Shown: positions 16,495-26,293, counted from the stretch's first letter. The stretch: 64,000 nucleotides of DNA from Lutimonas saemankumensis (GCF_020171465.1 NZ_JAIUZR010000004.1:620001-684000); one strand, 5' to 3'. Program-made: numbers and translations. Notes: generated by a model not told the origin, from the sequence alone.

Positions 16495-16851
16495 ATGAAA
16501 AAAATTTACTTCCTTAAAACCTGTGACACCTGTAAAAGAATCATAAAGTCAATTTCCACTGAAGGATTTTCTTTTCAGGAAATTAAAAGTGAAGCCTTAA
16601 CCAACGATCAGCTGGATGAACTAAAGCATCTTTCGGGAAGTTACGAGTCTTTGTTTAGTCGAAGGGCAAAAAAATATAAAGCAATGGGACTTAAAGATCA
16701 GCTTCTTAGCGAATTGGATTATAAGCAGCTGATCCTTAGTGATTACACTTTTTTAAAAAGACCAGTAATCGTTGATGGTGACCAAATATTCATTGGCAGC
16801 GATAAAAAAAATCTCAGTGCTTTAAAAGAACATTTTGAGACTAAGCCTTAA
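16495..16851 (+). CDS. ArsC/Spx-family thioredoxin-fold protein
   Basis: A 118-residue protein with the N-terminal beta strand and KTCDTCKR motif (8-15; Cys10 and Cys13) of the arsenate-reductase family. The centre reads LFSRRAKKYKA (53-63) and the end KRPVIVDGDQIFIGSDKK (90-107), matching the R-P-V substrate segment of ArsC/YffB/Spx. The lack of arsenic genes around makes a general thiol redox or regulatory role more likely than arsenate reduction. Divergent from the DinB gene. Confidence 0.78.
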   Translation: MKKIYFLKTCDTCKRIIKSISTEGFSFQEIKSEALTNDQLDELKHLSGSYESLFSRRAKKYKAMGLKDQLLSELDYKQLILSDYTFLKRPVIVDGDQIFIGSDKKNLSALKEHFETKP

Positions 16852-16890
16852 AACAATCAATTCTCAATGTGATTTTTCCATTTTCCAAAG

Positions 16891-18591
16891 ATGAAACTAA
16901 AAAGAAAACACAAAGTCGGTTTAGGAATAATTATCTCCTTAGCACTGTTACTGCTTCTGGGAAGTTTCGTCATTTCCAAAGTTTTGTCGAAAAAAGTAAC
17001 GGACCTTCTTGAAAAACAGAACATTGAGCACTTCTATTTCTCAATTAACAGAACAAAATTCAGTTTATTTGACCGATCCGTCGTATTCACCGGAATCGAA
17101 CTCAGGCCCGAAGATTCAGCTCTTACAATGCTGAAAAACAAAAATCTCAAAAGAAACAGTCTATACAATATTACAATTTCCAGGCTTAAATTTCGTGGAT
17201 TGCAACTAACTCCATTATTATTTTCCAAGGAAATCAAGGTAAATAAACTAATCATTGATGATCCAATGATTCAGGTTTATTCAAATAATTCAGAATCAAA
17301 TAAAAAATTGGATGAATCCTCTTTTGAGCTTGATTCCATAGAGTTGAAACAGATCCAGGGATTGCAAATCGATCTAATCAAGTTTTCCAATCTAAAGGTT
17401 CAGTTGATCGATATTCAAAGTGATAAGGTCTCGTTTGCAAACAAGCCACTCGACTTCGAAGTTTCGGGATTTAAACTTGAAGAAGTATCTCCCGATTATT
17501 TCAAAATTAAACCCGTTAATGAACTTCTGGAAATAAGCAGGATTCATGTTGATTTTCCAAATACAAAATACACTTTCTCGGCCGGAAGCTTAAAATATCA
17601 TTTTGGTGAAGATCACCTTCAGATCAATGGCCTGAAGTTTAAACCAATGGTCAATAAATTGACTCTGGCGAATTCGTACACCTTCAATGACGAAATTTAT
17701 GATCTAAGTATAAAAGAGGTCAAAGTTTTTAATGTGAACGCTTTAAAACTAATCCAGAATGAAGGGGTGTTTATTGATAGTATTCAGATTTATAATGCTG
17801 ATATTGAAATATATAAGGATAAGAGAAAGCCTTTCGACCTAAAGAAAAGACCACAGTTACCCCATCAGTTTCTGAAAAATATGAAGCGTCCATTTCTAAT
17901 TGAGAAAATCTCAATATTTGAGAGTAAATTAGGATATGAGGAAAAATTGAATCACGGATTTCTGATGAGGGTCACACTTGACGATTTGAAATCGAACCTC
18001 TTTAATATTACATCGATCCAGTCTTTGCGAAAGGTCCCGCTCAAAATCGATTTGTCCGCAAAACTCATGAATAAAGCCAGGCTGAATATCGATATGATAT
18101 TGCCACTAAAAGATGGAAACAATACCTTTTTCTTCAGCGGATATATGGGGCCTTCAAAACTTAGTTATTATGACTCTGCATTAATCCCGGCTTTAGGCTT
18201 AAAGGTCCTTGATGGAAATATTGAAAGTTTATATTTTCAGGCTTCAGCCAACAATTATAGTTCCAAGGGCACTTTAAAGATGACATATAAAGATCTGGAA
18301 GCAAAAGTTTATAAAGCAGACCATTCAGAAAAGAATAAATTTCTGAGCTGGTCGGTAAACAACCTTCTATTTAAATCCAATCCGGGTAAAAATGGTGAAT
18401 TCAGAGAAGCCACAATGAAATTCGAAAGGGTTATTTACAAGGGATTTGGAAACTACCTTTGGAAAACAATTCAAAACGGAATTGTTAATACCATAGCTCC
18501 TTTCGGTATGACAATCGAAAAAGAAGAGGCGAAGAAAAAAAGAAAGCTCAAAAGACAGGAAAAAAGGCAAAGAAAGAAGCAAGGATCATAG
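16891..18591 (+). CDS. AsmA-like / DUF748-like envelope protein
   Basis: A 566-residue protein with one N-terminal membrane helix (about 9-31) after a basic start, followed by a long beta-rich region with the pattern of AsmA/TamB-type proteins (repeats such as LSIKEVKVFNVNAL and FSNLKVQLIDIQSD). The C-terminus is a dense basic tail (about 545-566, mostly Lys and Arg). AsmA-like proteins are thought to form hydrophobic grooves carrying lipids between membranes; the link is by fold pattern only. The last 6 bp overlap the 3' end of the convergent gene at 18586. Confidence 0.5.
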   Translation: MKLKRKHKVGLGIIISLALLLLLGSFVISKVLSKKVTDLLEKQNIEHFYFSINRTKFSLFDRSVVFTGIELRPEDSALTMLKNKNLKRNSLYNITISRLKFRGLQLTPLLFSKEIKVNKLIIDDPMIQVYSNNSESNKKLDESSFELDSIELKQIQGLQIDLIKFSNLKVQLIDIQSDKVSFANKPLDFEVSGFKLEEVSPDYFKIKPVNELLEISRIHVDFPNTKYTFSAGSLKYHFGEDHLQINGLKFKPMVNKLTLANSYTFNDEIYDLSIKEVKVFNVNALKLIQNEGVFIDSIQIYNADIEIYKDKRKPFDLKKRPQLPHQFLKNMKRPFLIEKISIFESKLGYEEKLNHGFLMRVTLDDLKSNLFNITSIQSLRKVPLKIDLSAKLMNKARLNIDMILPLKDGNNTFFFSGYMGPSKLSYYDSALIPALGLKVLDGNIESLYFQASANNYSSKGTLKMTYKDLEAKVYKADHSEKNKFLSWSVNNLLFKSNPGKNGEFREATMKFERVIYKGFGNYLWKTIQNGIVNTIAPFGMTIEKEEAKKKRKLKRQEKRQRKKQGS

Positions 18592-19302
18592 AAATTTTCT
18601 TTCTATTAAACCCTTGAACCGGTCTTCCAGTTCCTCTTTCCCTTTCCAGTTATAGTTTGGTTTTACCTGATATTGAAAGTAATTGAAGGCCTCCTCTTTT
18701 GAATCACAATCATTTAGACGAGCTAAAACTTTGTTGAAATCAGACTGGCTAAAATTAAATAATTTGTTCACAAAGGCAATTCTGTCGTTAAGGCCTACCT
18801 GAATACTATTACCCAAGAGTTTGTCATTTAAAGAGAGCTGTTTCGAAGCCTCCTTTTTCACCTGAAACATATTTTCAGTTTCATCCAAAGAAATGGTGTC
18901 TTTAAATTCTGATTTCTGACTAAAATCATCTTTGATCTCTTCAAAGGTAGGAACAAACAAATCGCTCAAGGTAAGGGGTTCCTCCTCTTCCGTTTTATCA
19001 TTTTCAACCTGGTTCAATTCCTCTTCCAAAACCGGTGGGTCTGCTTCAATACTCTCTTGAGTAGCCAATTTGCTTTCCTCTGTCAAAACCAAGGCTTCAT
19101 CTTCAGCAGATTTCTCTACCTCACCCTGACCGGATTGAAATGAATCTTCTGCCGCGTTGTTCAAATGCAGATGATTTAATATCAAAAATTTTTCATGTAG
19201 GGCCCTTGATAGCTCAAGACTTGATTCCAGATCGTTAAGTGCCTCTTCATTCAATATTTTTTCAGCAAGAGACTTGAGCTCTTCGATCAAATTATCTTTC
19301 AT
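18586..19302 (-). CDS. Conserved hypothetical protein, acidic middle region
   Basis: A 238-residue cytoplasmic protein without signal or membrane segment. It has a helical N-terminal part (1-45), a low-complexity acidic middle rich in Glu (about 50-130) and a conserved C-terminal part (about 155-238) containing LSLNDKLLGNSIQVGLNDRIAFVNKLFN and a final domain around YNWKGKEELEDRF. I recognise this as a protein found next to tdk in flavobacteria, but no function is known to me. Divergent from tdk with a 144-bp gap. Confidence 0.6.
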   Translation of the reverse strand: MKDNLIEELKSLAEKILNEEALNDLESSLELSRALHEKFLILNHLHLNNAAEDSFQSGQGEVEKSAEDEALVLTEESKLATQESIEADPPVLEEELNQVENDKTEEEEPLTLSDLFVPTFEEIKDDFSQKSEFKDTISLDETENMFQVKKEASKQLSLNDKLLGNSIQVGLNDRIAFVNKLFNFSQSDFNKVLARLNDCDSKEEAFNYFQYQVKPNYNWKGKEELEDRFKGLIERKFL

Positions 19303-19446
19303 AGTTGCAAATTTTTGCAGGTAAGGTTGGCTGAGCGAGAAAGATACGAAATTAACTTTTTCAAATGAAAATACTACTAAAGAATTTCATTACTTTTGTT
19401 ACAGATTTAAGGATGAATTTCTCATTATACTCGGAAAGAATCTCAT

Positions 19447-20067
19447 ATGTTTTTAGAAAATACGGTTAATCATACAGAAAAATTTGGATGGATTGAAGTG
19501 ATCTGTGGTTCTATGTTTTCCGGTAAGACTGAAGAGCTTATCAGACGACTAAAAAGGGCTCAATTTGCCAAGCAAAGTGTTGAGATTTTTAAGCCGGCAG
19601 TTGATACACGATACTCCGATGAATTGGTAGTGTCTCATGACGAAAATGAAATTCGCTGTACTCCGGTTCCCTCTTCTGCAAATATAAGGATCCTGGCTAC
19701 CAACATTGATGTGGTGGGTATTGACGAAGCACAGTTTTTCGATGATGAAATAGTTAATGTTTGCAATGATTTAGCCAACAGAGGGGTTCGAGTTATTGTA
19801 GCCGGACTTGATATGGACTTCAAAGGAAACCCCTTTGGACCTATGCCAGCTTTAATGGCAACTGCAGAATATGTTACTAAAGTACACGCGGTTTGCACAA
19901 AAACCGGAAACCTGGCTCATTTCAGTCATAGGACGATTCCCGATGACAGGTTGGTTGTATTAGGAGAGGTTCATGAATATGAACCCCTTAGCAGAGCTGC
20001 GTTTTTTAAAGAAAGACAAAAGGAAAAAGAAGCTGAAAAGCCAATTTCAAAAGAACCTAATGAATAA
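19447..20067 (+). CDS. tdk: Thymidine kinase (type II)
   Basis: A 206-residue salvage enzyme phosphorylating thymidine. Walker A is GSMFSGKT (21-28), Walker B-like DEAQFF (93-98), and the lasso/lid region follows [17 protein letters not shown] (147-163). In most type II kinases the lid has CxxC plus two more Cys binding zinc; here only Cys150 of the first pair remains and position 153 is Gly after Thr152, so zinc binding is probably lost. A TACTTTTG -7 box stands at 19391-19398. The gene overlaps the start of alr by 8 bp. Confidence 0.92.
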   Translation: MFLENTVNHTEKFGWIEVICGSMFSGKTEELIRRLKRAQFAKQSVEIFKPAVDTRYSDELVVSHDENEIRCTPVPSSANIRILATNIDVVGIDEAQFFDDEIVNVCNDLANRGVRVIVAGLDMDFKGNPFGPMPALMATAEYVTKVHAVCTKTGNLAHFSHRTIPDDRLVVLGEVHEYEPLSRAAFFKERQKEKEAEKPISKEPNE

Positions 20068-21160
20068 CAGCCCAACGGTCCTGGAGATCGATCTTTCCTC
20101 TATCGAACACAACCTGAATTTTTTTCGTTCTCAATTGAATCCGAAAACTAAAATCCTGGCTGTTGTAAAAGCCTCCGGTTATGGCTCCGACTCCGTTATT
20201 ATGGCGGAGACGCTTGAAAAATTAGAAGTTGATTATTTTGCTGTTGCCTATGCAGACGAAGGAATAGCATTGAGATCTTCCGGAATTTCCACCCCTATAC
20301 TTGTTCTTCATCCTCAGCTTCAAAATCTAGAGATCATATGTCAAAATAATCTTGAGCCAAATTTATACAGCAGACGAATGCTGAGCGAATTTCTTAAACT
20401 CGCTAAAAGCCTGCGGCTGAATAACTATCCGGTTCATATAAAATTTAATACAGGATTGAACCGTTTGGGCTTTGACGCCGCAGATATTGATTTTGTCTGC
20501 GATAATCTTAAGGAACAAAGCCTTGTTCGGGTCAAAAGTATTTTCTCACACCTTGTTGCCTCAGAGGATGAAGGGGAAAAGGAGTTCTCATTGGATCAGA
20601 TCGAAAAATTCAAGTCAATTTGTTCTTCTTTTAATTCGAGATTGGGTTATACTCCCATAAGGCACATGAGCAATACCTCAGGGATCCTCAATTATCCTGA
20701 AACGCATTTTGACATGATCAGAGTAGGATTAGGGCTTTATGGTTTTACCAATCTGACTGAAAAAGATTCGAATCTAAAAAACGTGTTGACTCTTAAAACG
20801 GTAATTTCTCAGATTCACAGTATTAAAACGGGAGAAAGTGTTGGGTATAACAGGGGGTTTCATGCTAAAAGTAATATGAAAACGGCTACGCTCCCAATCG
20901 GTCATGCTGATGGGTTTTTCAGAAGCCTGGGCAATGGTAAAACTTATGTTTCGGTAAAAGGCAAAAAATCACAGGTTATAGGAAATGTCTGTATGGATAT
21001 GATCATGATCGATGTGACAGATATCCCGTGCAAGGAAGGGGATGAAGTGATCATTTTCAACAGCAGGGAGGAAATACTTCTAATGGCAGATCATTCCAAT
21101 TCAATTAGCTATGAAATTCTGACTGCCTGGGGCAACAGGATAAGGAGGGTCTTAAAATAG
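20060..21160 (+). CDS. alr: Alanine racemase
   Basis: A 366-residue PLP enzyme producing D-alanine for peptidoglycan. The PLP lysine is K37 in [11 protein letters not shown], where most members read KANAYGHG. The C-terminal beta domain holds SVGYNRGF with the second catalytic Tyr, and VCMDMIMID. The longer open frame from 19973 was rejected because its extra 29 residues are basic, low in hydrophobics, overlap tdk and precede the conserved [12 protein letters not shown] start; ATG 20060 gives the family N-terminus. Translation is probably coupled to tdk, since the start overlaps its last codons. Confidence 0.92.
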   Translation: MNNSPTVLEIDLSSIEHNLNFFRSQLNPKTKILAVVKASGYGSDSVIMAETLEKLEVDYFAVAYADEGIALRSSGISTPILVLHPQLQNLEIICQNNLEPNLYSRRMLSEFLKLAKSLRLNNYPVHIKFNTGLNRLGFDAADIDFVCDNLKEQSLVRVKSIFSHLVASEDEGEKEFSLDQIEKFKSICSSFNSRLGYTPIRHMSNTSGILNYPETHFDMIRVGLGLYGFTNLTEKDSNLKNVLTLKTVISQIHSIKTGESVGYNRGFHAKSNMKTATLPIGHADGFFRSLGNGKTYVSVKGKKSQVIGNVCMDMIMIDVTDIPCKEGDEVIIFNSREEILLMADHSNSISYEILTAWGNRIRRVLK

Positions 21161-21204
21161 ATTTTTTAGTATCTTCGTTACAAACAAACACAAATCTTAA
21201 AGTC

Positions 21205-21612
21205 ATGCTAAAAGAATTCAAAGAATTTGCCTTAAAAGGCAACCTGGTAGACATTGCAGTTGGTTTTGTAATGGGTGCCGCGTTCAAAAGCGTTGTTACT
21301 TCCTTTACAGGAGGAATTGTCTCACCATTAATTGGACTGGTATTCAAATCGGACCTCAAAGAATTAAAATGGATCATAAAGGAAGGTGTTGAAAATGCAG
21401 AGGGTGTCATAGAAGGTACAGTTGCTGTATTGTACGGTGATTTTATTACCAATGTTATTGATTTCATTATTGTAGCATTTGTCATGTTCTTAATTGTCAA
21501 GGCAATCAATAAATTGAATAAACAGAAAGAAGAAGAAGCTCCACCGGCACCTGCAGGGCCTAGTCAGGAAGAATTGCTTGCTGAGATTAGGGATCTGCTG
21601 GCAAAAAAATAG
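21205..21612 (+). CDS. mscL: Large-conductance mechanosensitive channel
   Basis: A 135-residue channel protein: amphipathic N-terminal helix (LKEFKEFALKGN), first membrane helix with LVDIAVGFVMGAAFKSVVTS (about 15-40) including the pore-lining small residues, periplasmic loop (about 45-75) and second helix (VIDFIIVAFVMFLIVKAI, 88-105), then a charged C-terminal bundle (SQEELLAEIRDLL). It opens under membrane tension to release solutes in hypo-osmotic shock. It follows alr after 44 bp and is closed by a terminator. Confidence 0.95.
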   Translation: MLKEFKEFALKGNLVDIAVGFVMGAAFKSVVTSFTGGIVSPLIGLVFKSDLKELKWIIKEGVENAEGVIEGTVAVLYGDFITNVIDFIIVAFVMFLIVKAINKLNKQKEEEAPPAPAGPSQEELLAEIRDLLAKK

Positions 21613-21655
21613 GAGGTGATAGGGCTTGTATTTACTTCCTGTTTGCATAACAATA

Positions 21656-21691
21656 AAAGGTCTGATTTCAACTGAATTCAGGCCTTTTTTT
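21656..21691 (+). terminator. Intrinsic terminator after mscL
   Basis: A 10-bp stem AAAGGTCTGA / TCAGGCCTTT (one G-U pair; 21656-21665 with 21678-21687) followed by T residues to 21691. It lies between mscL and the convergent GH3-type gene. Confidence 0.8.
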
Positions 21692-21708
21692 AAGACAATG
21701 AGCTCTTT

Positions 21709-23217
21709 TTAGTCAATCAGTGTAGTAAGTTGATCTGCTATCTTTCTATCATTCGAAAGCCTTGGAATCTTATTCTGGCCTCCCAGCTTACCTATGGACC
21801 TCATATATTGGTCAAATCCGTTTTTTTTAACGCGCCTTATGATCAGTCGTTGAAGAATATTTCCTTGCAGAAGATCAAAATAATAAGAATTTTGATGTTG
21901 CATTTCCTTGTCAAGTTCGTTTGCAAAACTCTCCAAATCGGCAGGTTCCTTTTCAAACTCAATGAACCATTCGTGATAAGGCAGTACCCCATCTTTGGGA
22001 TTTACCTGTGGAGCCACTGTGAATTCCTTTATCAGAGCGCCAGAAATTTTAGAAGCGTGCTGTATGGATTCCTCAACCTCTTTTCCTATAACATGTTCTC
22101 CAAAGGCCGAAATAAAATGCTTAATCCTTCCGGTAACAATTACCCGATACGGAGAAAGAGATGTAAAGGCTACGGTGTCTCCAATGTTGTAACTCCATAA
22201 ACCGGCATTCGTGGAAATTATAAGAACATAATTCACTCCCAACTTGACATCTTTGATTGAAATTCTTTCAGGATTATCGTTGAAGAAATCATCTGCAGCA
22301 ATGAACTCATAAAAAATACCACTGTTTAATAAGAGTAACATGCCCTTATCGGAATCGGAATCCTTCTGCTGCCGGTCCTGATATGCGAAAAAACCTTCTG
22401 AAGCAGGAAATAATTCTATAGAATCGACTTTAGTTCCGATAAGATCTTCCATATTCTGCCTGTAGGGTTCGTAGTTGACTCCTCCATAAACAAACAGTTT
22501 AAAATTTGGGAATATCTCAGAGACCTTCTTTCCTTTATGCCGGATCAGTTTTTCAAAATACATTTGAACCCAGGAGGGTATTCCGCTGATAAGTCTCATA
22601 TCTTCAACTACGGTTTCTTTTACGATGGCGTCAACTTTTTCCTCCCAGTCTTCTATACAATTTGTTTCCCAGGAAGGTAACCTGTTCTTTTGAAGATATT
22701 TAGGCACATAATGGGCCACTATTCCTGAAAGCCTTCCTGTTTTAATTCTTTCATTGTCCTCGATTTCCGGCGAACCCTGCAGAAAAATCATTTTCCCATC
22801 AACAAAATCTGCGTTTCCGGTTTCAGCAATATACAAAAGGAGGGCTTCTTTTGCTGCTGCAATCTGGTAGGGCATAGATTCTTTTGAAATAGGAATGTAT
22901 TTTGCTCCTGAAGTAGTTCCCGAAGTTTTTGCAAAATAAATTGGCTTCCCTTTCCAAAGCACATTTTTTTCTCCGGATCTAATGCGCTCTATATAATCTT
23001 TTAAACCTTCATAATCTCTGACCGGAACCTTCTTTTTATATGATTCATAATCCATTATTTCAGAAAAGTTATGATCAGAACCAAAAGCCGTATTTCGTGC
23101 CGATTTTAAAAGGTTGTGGAATACCTTTTCCTGAGTGTTTACAGGATCGTCAGCCCATTTGTAAACTTGTCTGGCCACAATTCCCGCGTATATTTTTGCA
23201 AAAAAAGATTTAATCAC
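21709..23217 (-). CDS. GH3-family acyl-adenylate-forming enzyme
   Basis: A 502-residue homologue of plant GH3 auxin-conjugating enzymes. Motifs: FAKTSGTTSGAKYIPIS (about 93-109, phosphate-binding), ELFPASEGFFAYQ (middle) and NIGDTVAF (C-terminal part, ribose-binding Asp). Bacterial members are of mostly unknown substrate; adenylation of a carboxylic acid followed by amide formation is the family chemistry. The start is GTG at 23217; no ATG lies upstream in frame nearby. A -7 match (reverse complement CAAATATA, 23223-23230) ends so close to the GTG that the mRNA could be leaderless. Confidence 0.85.
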   Translation of the reverse strand: MIKSFFAKIYAGIVARQVYKWADDPVNTQEKVFHNLLKSARNTAFGSDHNFSEIMDYESYKKKVPVRDYEGLKDYIERIRSGEKNVLWKGKPIYFAKTSGTTSGAKYIPISKESMPYQIAAAKEALLLYIAETGNADFVDGKMIFLQGSPEIEDNERIKTGRLSGIVAHYVPKYLQKNRLPSWETNCIEDWEEKVDAIVKETVVEDMRLISGIPSWVQMYFEKLIRHKGKKVSEIFPNFKLFVYGGVNYEPYRQNMEDLIGTKVDSIELFPASEGFFAYQDRQQKDSDSDKGMLLLLNSGIFYEFIAADDFFNDNPERISIKDVKLGVNYVLIISTNAGLWSYNIGDTVAFTSLSPYRVIVTGRIKHFISAFGEHVIGKEVEESIQHASKISGALIKEFTVAPQVNPKDGVLPYHEWFIEFEKEPADLESFANELDKEMQHQNSYYFDLLQGNILQRLIIRRVKKNGFDQYMRSIGKLGGQNKIPRLSNDRKIADQLTTLID

Positions 23218-23255
23218 TCTATCAAATATAAATATGGGAAAGAAAATCCCTGAGG

Positions 23256-24113
23256 TTATTCAAAACTTATATAATTACTTGGATTGACAGGATATCCATC
23301 ATTCCATAATTCAAAATGCAGATGAGCCCCGGTAGAAAATGTTCCTGTAGAACCTGCGCTAGCAATCACTTCACCACTTTTAACCAGTTCTCCCTGTTCT
23401 TTAAAAATGGATGCATTGTGCTTATAAACAGAAGTAAATCCCTGACCGTGTTCGAGAATGATCACGTATCCGGTATCAGCAGTGAAGCCCCTAAAAATAA
23501 CCGTCCCATCCGCAACGGCCTTAACCGGAGTATCTTCATCTACCGCAATGTCTACCGCCAAATGTTTTTCCTGATCGTCATACAACTGGGTTACATCACC
23601 TTTTATTGGAGAAGTAAAAACGATATCCGTATTTCGTTCGGCCTGCTGAAACACGCTGAATCTGTCTTTTTGTTCAACCTCTTCCCTAAAGATTGAGTCG
23701 ACAGCTGAAGGTGCAAAATCTATTTCTTCAATTTGAAATTGCTTTAAAACTGAATCCTTATCAAAAGTGACCCTTTTAATCTCACCTTTTAGTACCTGTT
23801 GAATATTTTCAATGTAAAGGTCATTTACGGTAAGGGCCTTATTCAGAGAATCTACTTTATACACAAGGTTGGTGGCTTCCTTCTGTAATTCAGAGGAAGA
23901 GTATCCCTGAATATACTCCTTTAAAGGTGTGAGGGTAATAAAGACTATGGTCAGGCTGATTAACAAAATTGAAAAAACCGCCCCAAGAACAAAAGCATTT
24001 AAACGATTTAGTTTGAAGGAAAACCGCTCTTCAAAAGTATCCTCATTAAGAACCACAAATCGGTACTTAAAGGTTAACTTGTCCTTGATCTTATCTTTCT
24101 TACTTTTTGCCAT
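23256..24113 (-). CDS. M23/LytM-family peptidoglycan peptidase, membrane-anchored
   Basis: A 285-residue protein: cytoplasmic basic N-terminus, one membrane helix (about 40-62), a coiled-coil-like stalk (about 73-160), and a C-terminal LytM domain (165-285). The zinc ligands H184 and D188 (HLAVD), H266 (HLH) and catalytic H232 and H264 are all present, so it should be an active endopeptidase rather than a degenerate activator. It probably cuts peptide cross-links in the periplasm. A -7 match stands at 24128-24135. It follows the nadD gene (86 bp away) on the same strand. Confidence 0.88.
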   Translation of the reverse strand: MAKSKKDKIKDKLTFKYRFVVLNEDTFEERFSFKLNRLNAFVLGAVFSILLISLTIVFITLTPLKEYIQGYSSSELQKEATNLVYKVDSLNKALTVNDLYIENIQQVLKGEIKRVTFDKDSVLKQFQIEEIDFAPSAVDSIFREEVEQKDRFSVFQQAERNTDIVFTSPIKGDVTQLYDDQEKHLAVDIAVDEDTPVKAVADGTVIFRGFTADTGYVIILEHGQGFTSVYKHNASIFKEQGELVKSGEVIASAGSTGTFSTGAHLHFELWNDGYPVNPSNYISFE

Positions 24114-24198
24114 TCCTTTGAATTGAACAAATATACAATGTTTTTATGTTCTGACTTGAGTCAGGAAATCTACAGTTAACAGGAATTTCCTTCAAAAA

Positions 24199-24777
24199 TT
24201 ACTTGTAAAAATTCATTTCATCAAGGTAGGACCAGGCTTTGTAAGGCATTAAAGGTCTGACATTCTTACCCTCCTTTATTGCTTTTCTGATCGATGTGGA
24301 AGAAATTTCAACGATTGGAGCATCGATAAGGTGCACTCTCTCATGGTCAATTAATTCGGGTATTGTGGATGAGGCTGTAACCCTTGGATAAACGTATAGA
24401 TCATGAAATTCCAAAATTTTATCATGATTTTTCCATTTTTTAAATGAATTTAAATTATCCCTGCCCATAATCAGATTAAAATGATGTTCAGGGTATTTTT
24501 CTTCAAGATAAATTAAAGTATTAATCGTGTAGTTTGGTTGAGGCAGCCCGAATTCAATGTTACTTGGCTTTATTTTCGGATAATCTTCAGTGGCCTCAAG
24601 GACAAGCTGATACCTGTGGTAATCATCTAAAAGGCTATGCTTTTTTTTAAGAGGATTGTGAGGAGTAACCACCATCCAGACTTCATCCAGGTCTGAGTTC
24701 TCCACGATATGATTTGCGATGATCAGATGCCCCACATGAACCGGGTTAAAACTTCCAAAAAACAAACCTATTTTCAT
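24199..24777 (-). CDS. nadD: Nicotinate-nucleotide adenylyltransferase
   Basis: A 192-residue nucleotidyltransferase making deamido-NAD from nicotinate mononucleotide and ATP. The N-terminal GLFFGSFNPVHVGHL (4-18) holds the HxGH motif (VGHL preceded by H14), and the C-terminal ISSTSIRKAI segment is the ISSTxxR motif. It is the last gene of the yicC-gmk-nadD row with 17 bp to gmk, an arrangement usual in Bacteroidota. Confidence 0.94.
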   Translation of the reverse strand: MKIGLFFGSFNPVHVGHLIIANHIVENSDLDEVWMVVTPHNPLKKKHSLLDDYHRYQLVLEATEDYPKIKPSNIEFGLPQPNYTINTLIYLEEKYPEHHFNLIMGRDNLNSFKKWKNHDKILEFHDLYVYPRVTASSTIPELIDHERVHLIDAPIVEISSTSIRKAIKEGKNVRPLMPYKAWSYLDEMNFYK

Positions 24778-24794
24778 TTTCTTCTCAAAAATGA

Positions 24795-25370
24795 TTACGC
24801 AATGAAACGATCAATTACCTCTTCAGCCTCTTTCTGAGCCTCCGCAAGATTATCATTAACCAGTATATAATCAAACTTTCCGGCAAAAGACAGTTCCTTT
24901 TCTGCTTTTGCAAGGCGAATCTGTATTTTCTCTTCAGACTCAGTCTTTCTTCCCCTGAGTCTTTTCTCCATGATCTCCAATGATGGTGCTTTTACAAAAA
25001 CAGCCAAAGTTCTTTCAGGAAATTTCTCTTTGATTTTTAATCCACCTACAACGTCAATGTCAAAAATGGCGTGCTTTCCTTCAGACCAGATCCGTTCAAC
25101 TTCAGATTTCAATGTTCCGTAGAAGTTATCTTTGTATACCTCCTCCCATTCCACAAAATCATCATCCTCAATATGTTTTTTAAAATCTTCAGGACTCAGG
25201 AAATGATAGTCCTTTCCATCTATTTCCTCACCTCTTCGTTGCCTTGATGTTGCCGAAACAGAAAAGTCAAGATCTTCTTTTTTTGCTTCTAACAAATGAT
25301 GAACAATGGTTGTTTTACCCGATCCCGAAGGTGCAGAAAAAACAATGAGTTTTCCATTTTTATTTTTCAT
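24795..25370 (-). CDS. gmk: Guanylate kinase
   Basis: A 191-residue kinase converting GMP to GDP. P-loop SAPSGSGKTTI (12-22), the GMP-binding segment with SATSRQRRGEEIDGKDYHFL (39-58), and the lid GRKTESEEKIQIRLAKAEKEL are visible. Only 2 bp separate it from yicC, so the genes are co-transcribed and probably coupled in translation. Confidence 0.95.
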   Translation of the reverse strand: MKNKNGKLIVFSAPSGSGKTTIVHHLLEAKKEDLDFSVSATSRQRRGEEIDGKDYHFLSPEDFKKHIEDDDFVEWEEVYKDNFYGTLKSEVERIWSEGKHAIFDIDVVGGLKIKEKFPERTLAVFVKAPSLEIMEKRLRGRKTESEEKIQIRLAKAEKELSFAGKFDYILVNDNLAEAQKEAEEVIDRFIA

Positions 25371-25372
25371 AC

Positions 25373-26224
25373 CTAAAGAACATTTAGCAATTGTTCCTTG
25401 ATCTTTTCCAGCTCATCCTTCATCTCAACCACTACCTTTTGCATAGGAGCAAAATTAGCTTTGGAACCTATGGTATTGATCTCGCGCCCTATTTCCTGGG
25501 AAATAAATCCGAGTTTTTTTCCGTTTGAAACCTTAACTTCAAGTTCCTTTAAAAAATAATCAAGATGATTGGTCAATCGAACCTTTTCCTCAGTGATATC
25601 AAGTTTTTCAAGATAATAGATCAATTCCTGTTCAAAACGGTTCTCGTCTACATTTTGTTCGAGTTCTTTTATTGATTTGTTCAACCTCAATCTGACCTGA
25701 TCCAGACGGTCTCCATCCAGATCAATTACTTCTTTCAGTTTAGTTTTCAGTACATTTATTCTGGACTCAAAATCATTCTTTAATTCATTCCCTTCTGAAA
25801 CCCGGTATTCCTGTAAAGCATTCACGGCCTCCTCAATACCTTTCTCTATTTCCATCCATTCCTGCGGGTCAAGTTCTTCTCGTTCTGTTTTTAAAACATC
25901 TGGCAGACGCATAGCAATTGCCAGGATATCAGCTTCCTTGTGAATCTCCTCAAGTTGTTCGATATAGCCGCTTACGATTCCCTTGTTGATCTTTGTCGAT
26001 GTCTCTTCGGCTGTAGTTTCAATGTAAAAAGACATATCGATTTTTCCACGAACCAAACGGTTGGCGAGCAGCTTCCTTACCTCTATTTCCTTTTCTTTGT
26101 AAATCCCGGGAAATCTTGCGTTAATATCCAGATTTTTACTGTTTAAAGATTTTAATTCAAGACTGATCTTTTTAGAATCCAGTTGAATGATGGACTTCCC
26201 ATATCCGGTCATCGATTGTATCAT
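25373..26224 (-). CDS. yicC: YicC/YloC-family endoribonuclease
   Basis: A 283-residue protein with the typical N-terminus IQSMTGYGKS, the ELKSLNSKNLDINARFP segment and the C-terminal KKLGFISQEIGREINTIGSKA motif of the YicC family (the DUF1732 region). Members are endoribonucleases that act on RNA, including sRNA in E. coli. A -7 match (reverse complement CAAAGTTA, 26243-26250) lies upstream and probably drives the yicC-gmk-nadD operon. Confidence 0.92.
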   Translation of the reverse strand: MIQSMTGYGKSIIQLDSKKISLELKSLNSKNLDINARFPGIYKEKEIEVRKLLANRLVRGKIDMSFYIETTAEETSTKINKGIVSGYIEQLEEIHKEADILAIAMRLPDVLKTEREELDPQEWMEIEKGIEEAVNALQEYRVSEGNELKNDFESRINVLKTKLKEVIDLDGDRLDQVRLRLNKSIKELEQNVDENRFEQELIYYLEKLDITEEKVRLTNHLDYFLKELEVKVSNGKKLGFISQEIGREINTIGSKANFAPMQKVVVEMKDELEKIKEQLLNVL

Positions 26225-26293
26225 CGTATTCTTTTAGTTTGACAAAGTTAAAATAAAAATATGGTCTCATATGTGATATTGTCAGATAATAAA

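Noticed and set aside
19973-20059. 29-residue N-terminal extension of alanine racemase
   Set aside because: It lies inside tdk in another frame, is a basic low-complexity stretch, and ATG 20060 gives the usual family N-terminus.
21730-22200. 156-codon plus-strand ORF
   Set aside because: Antisense shadow of the GH3-type gene; no start signal and no family resemblance.
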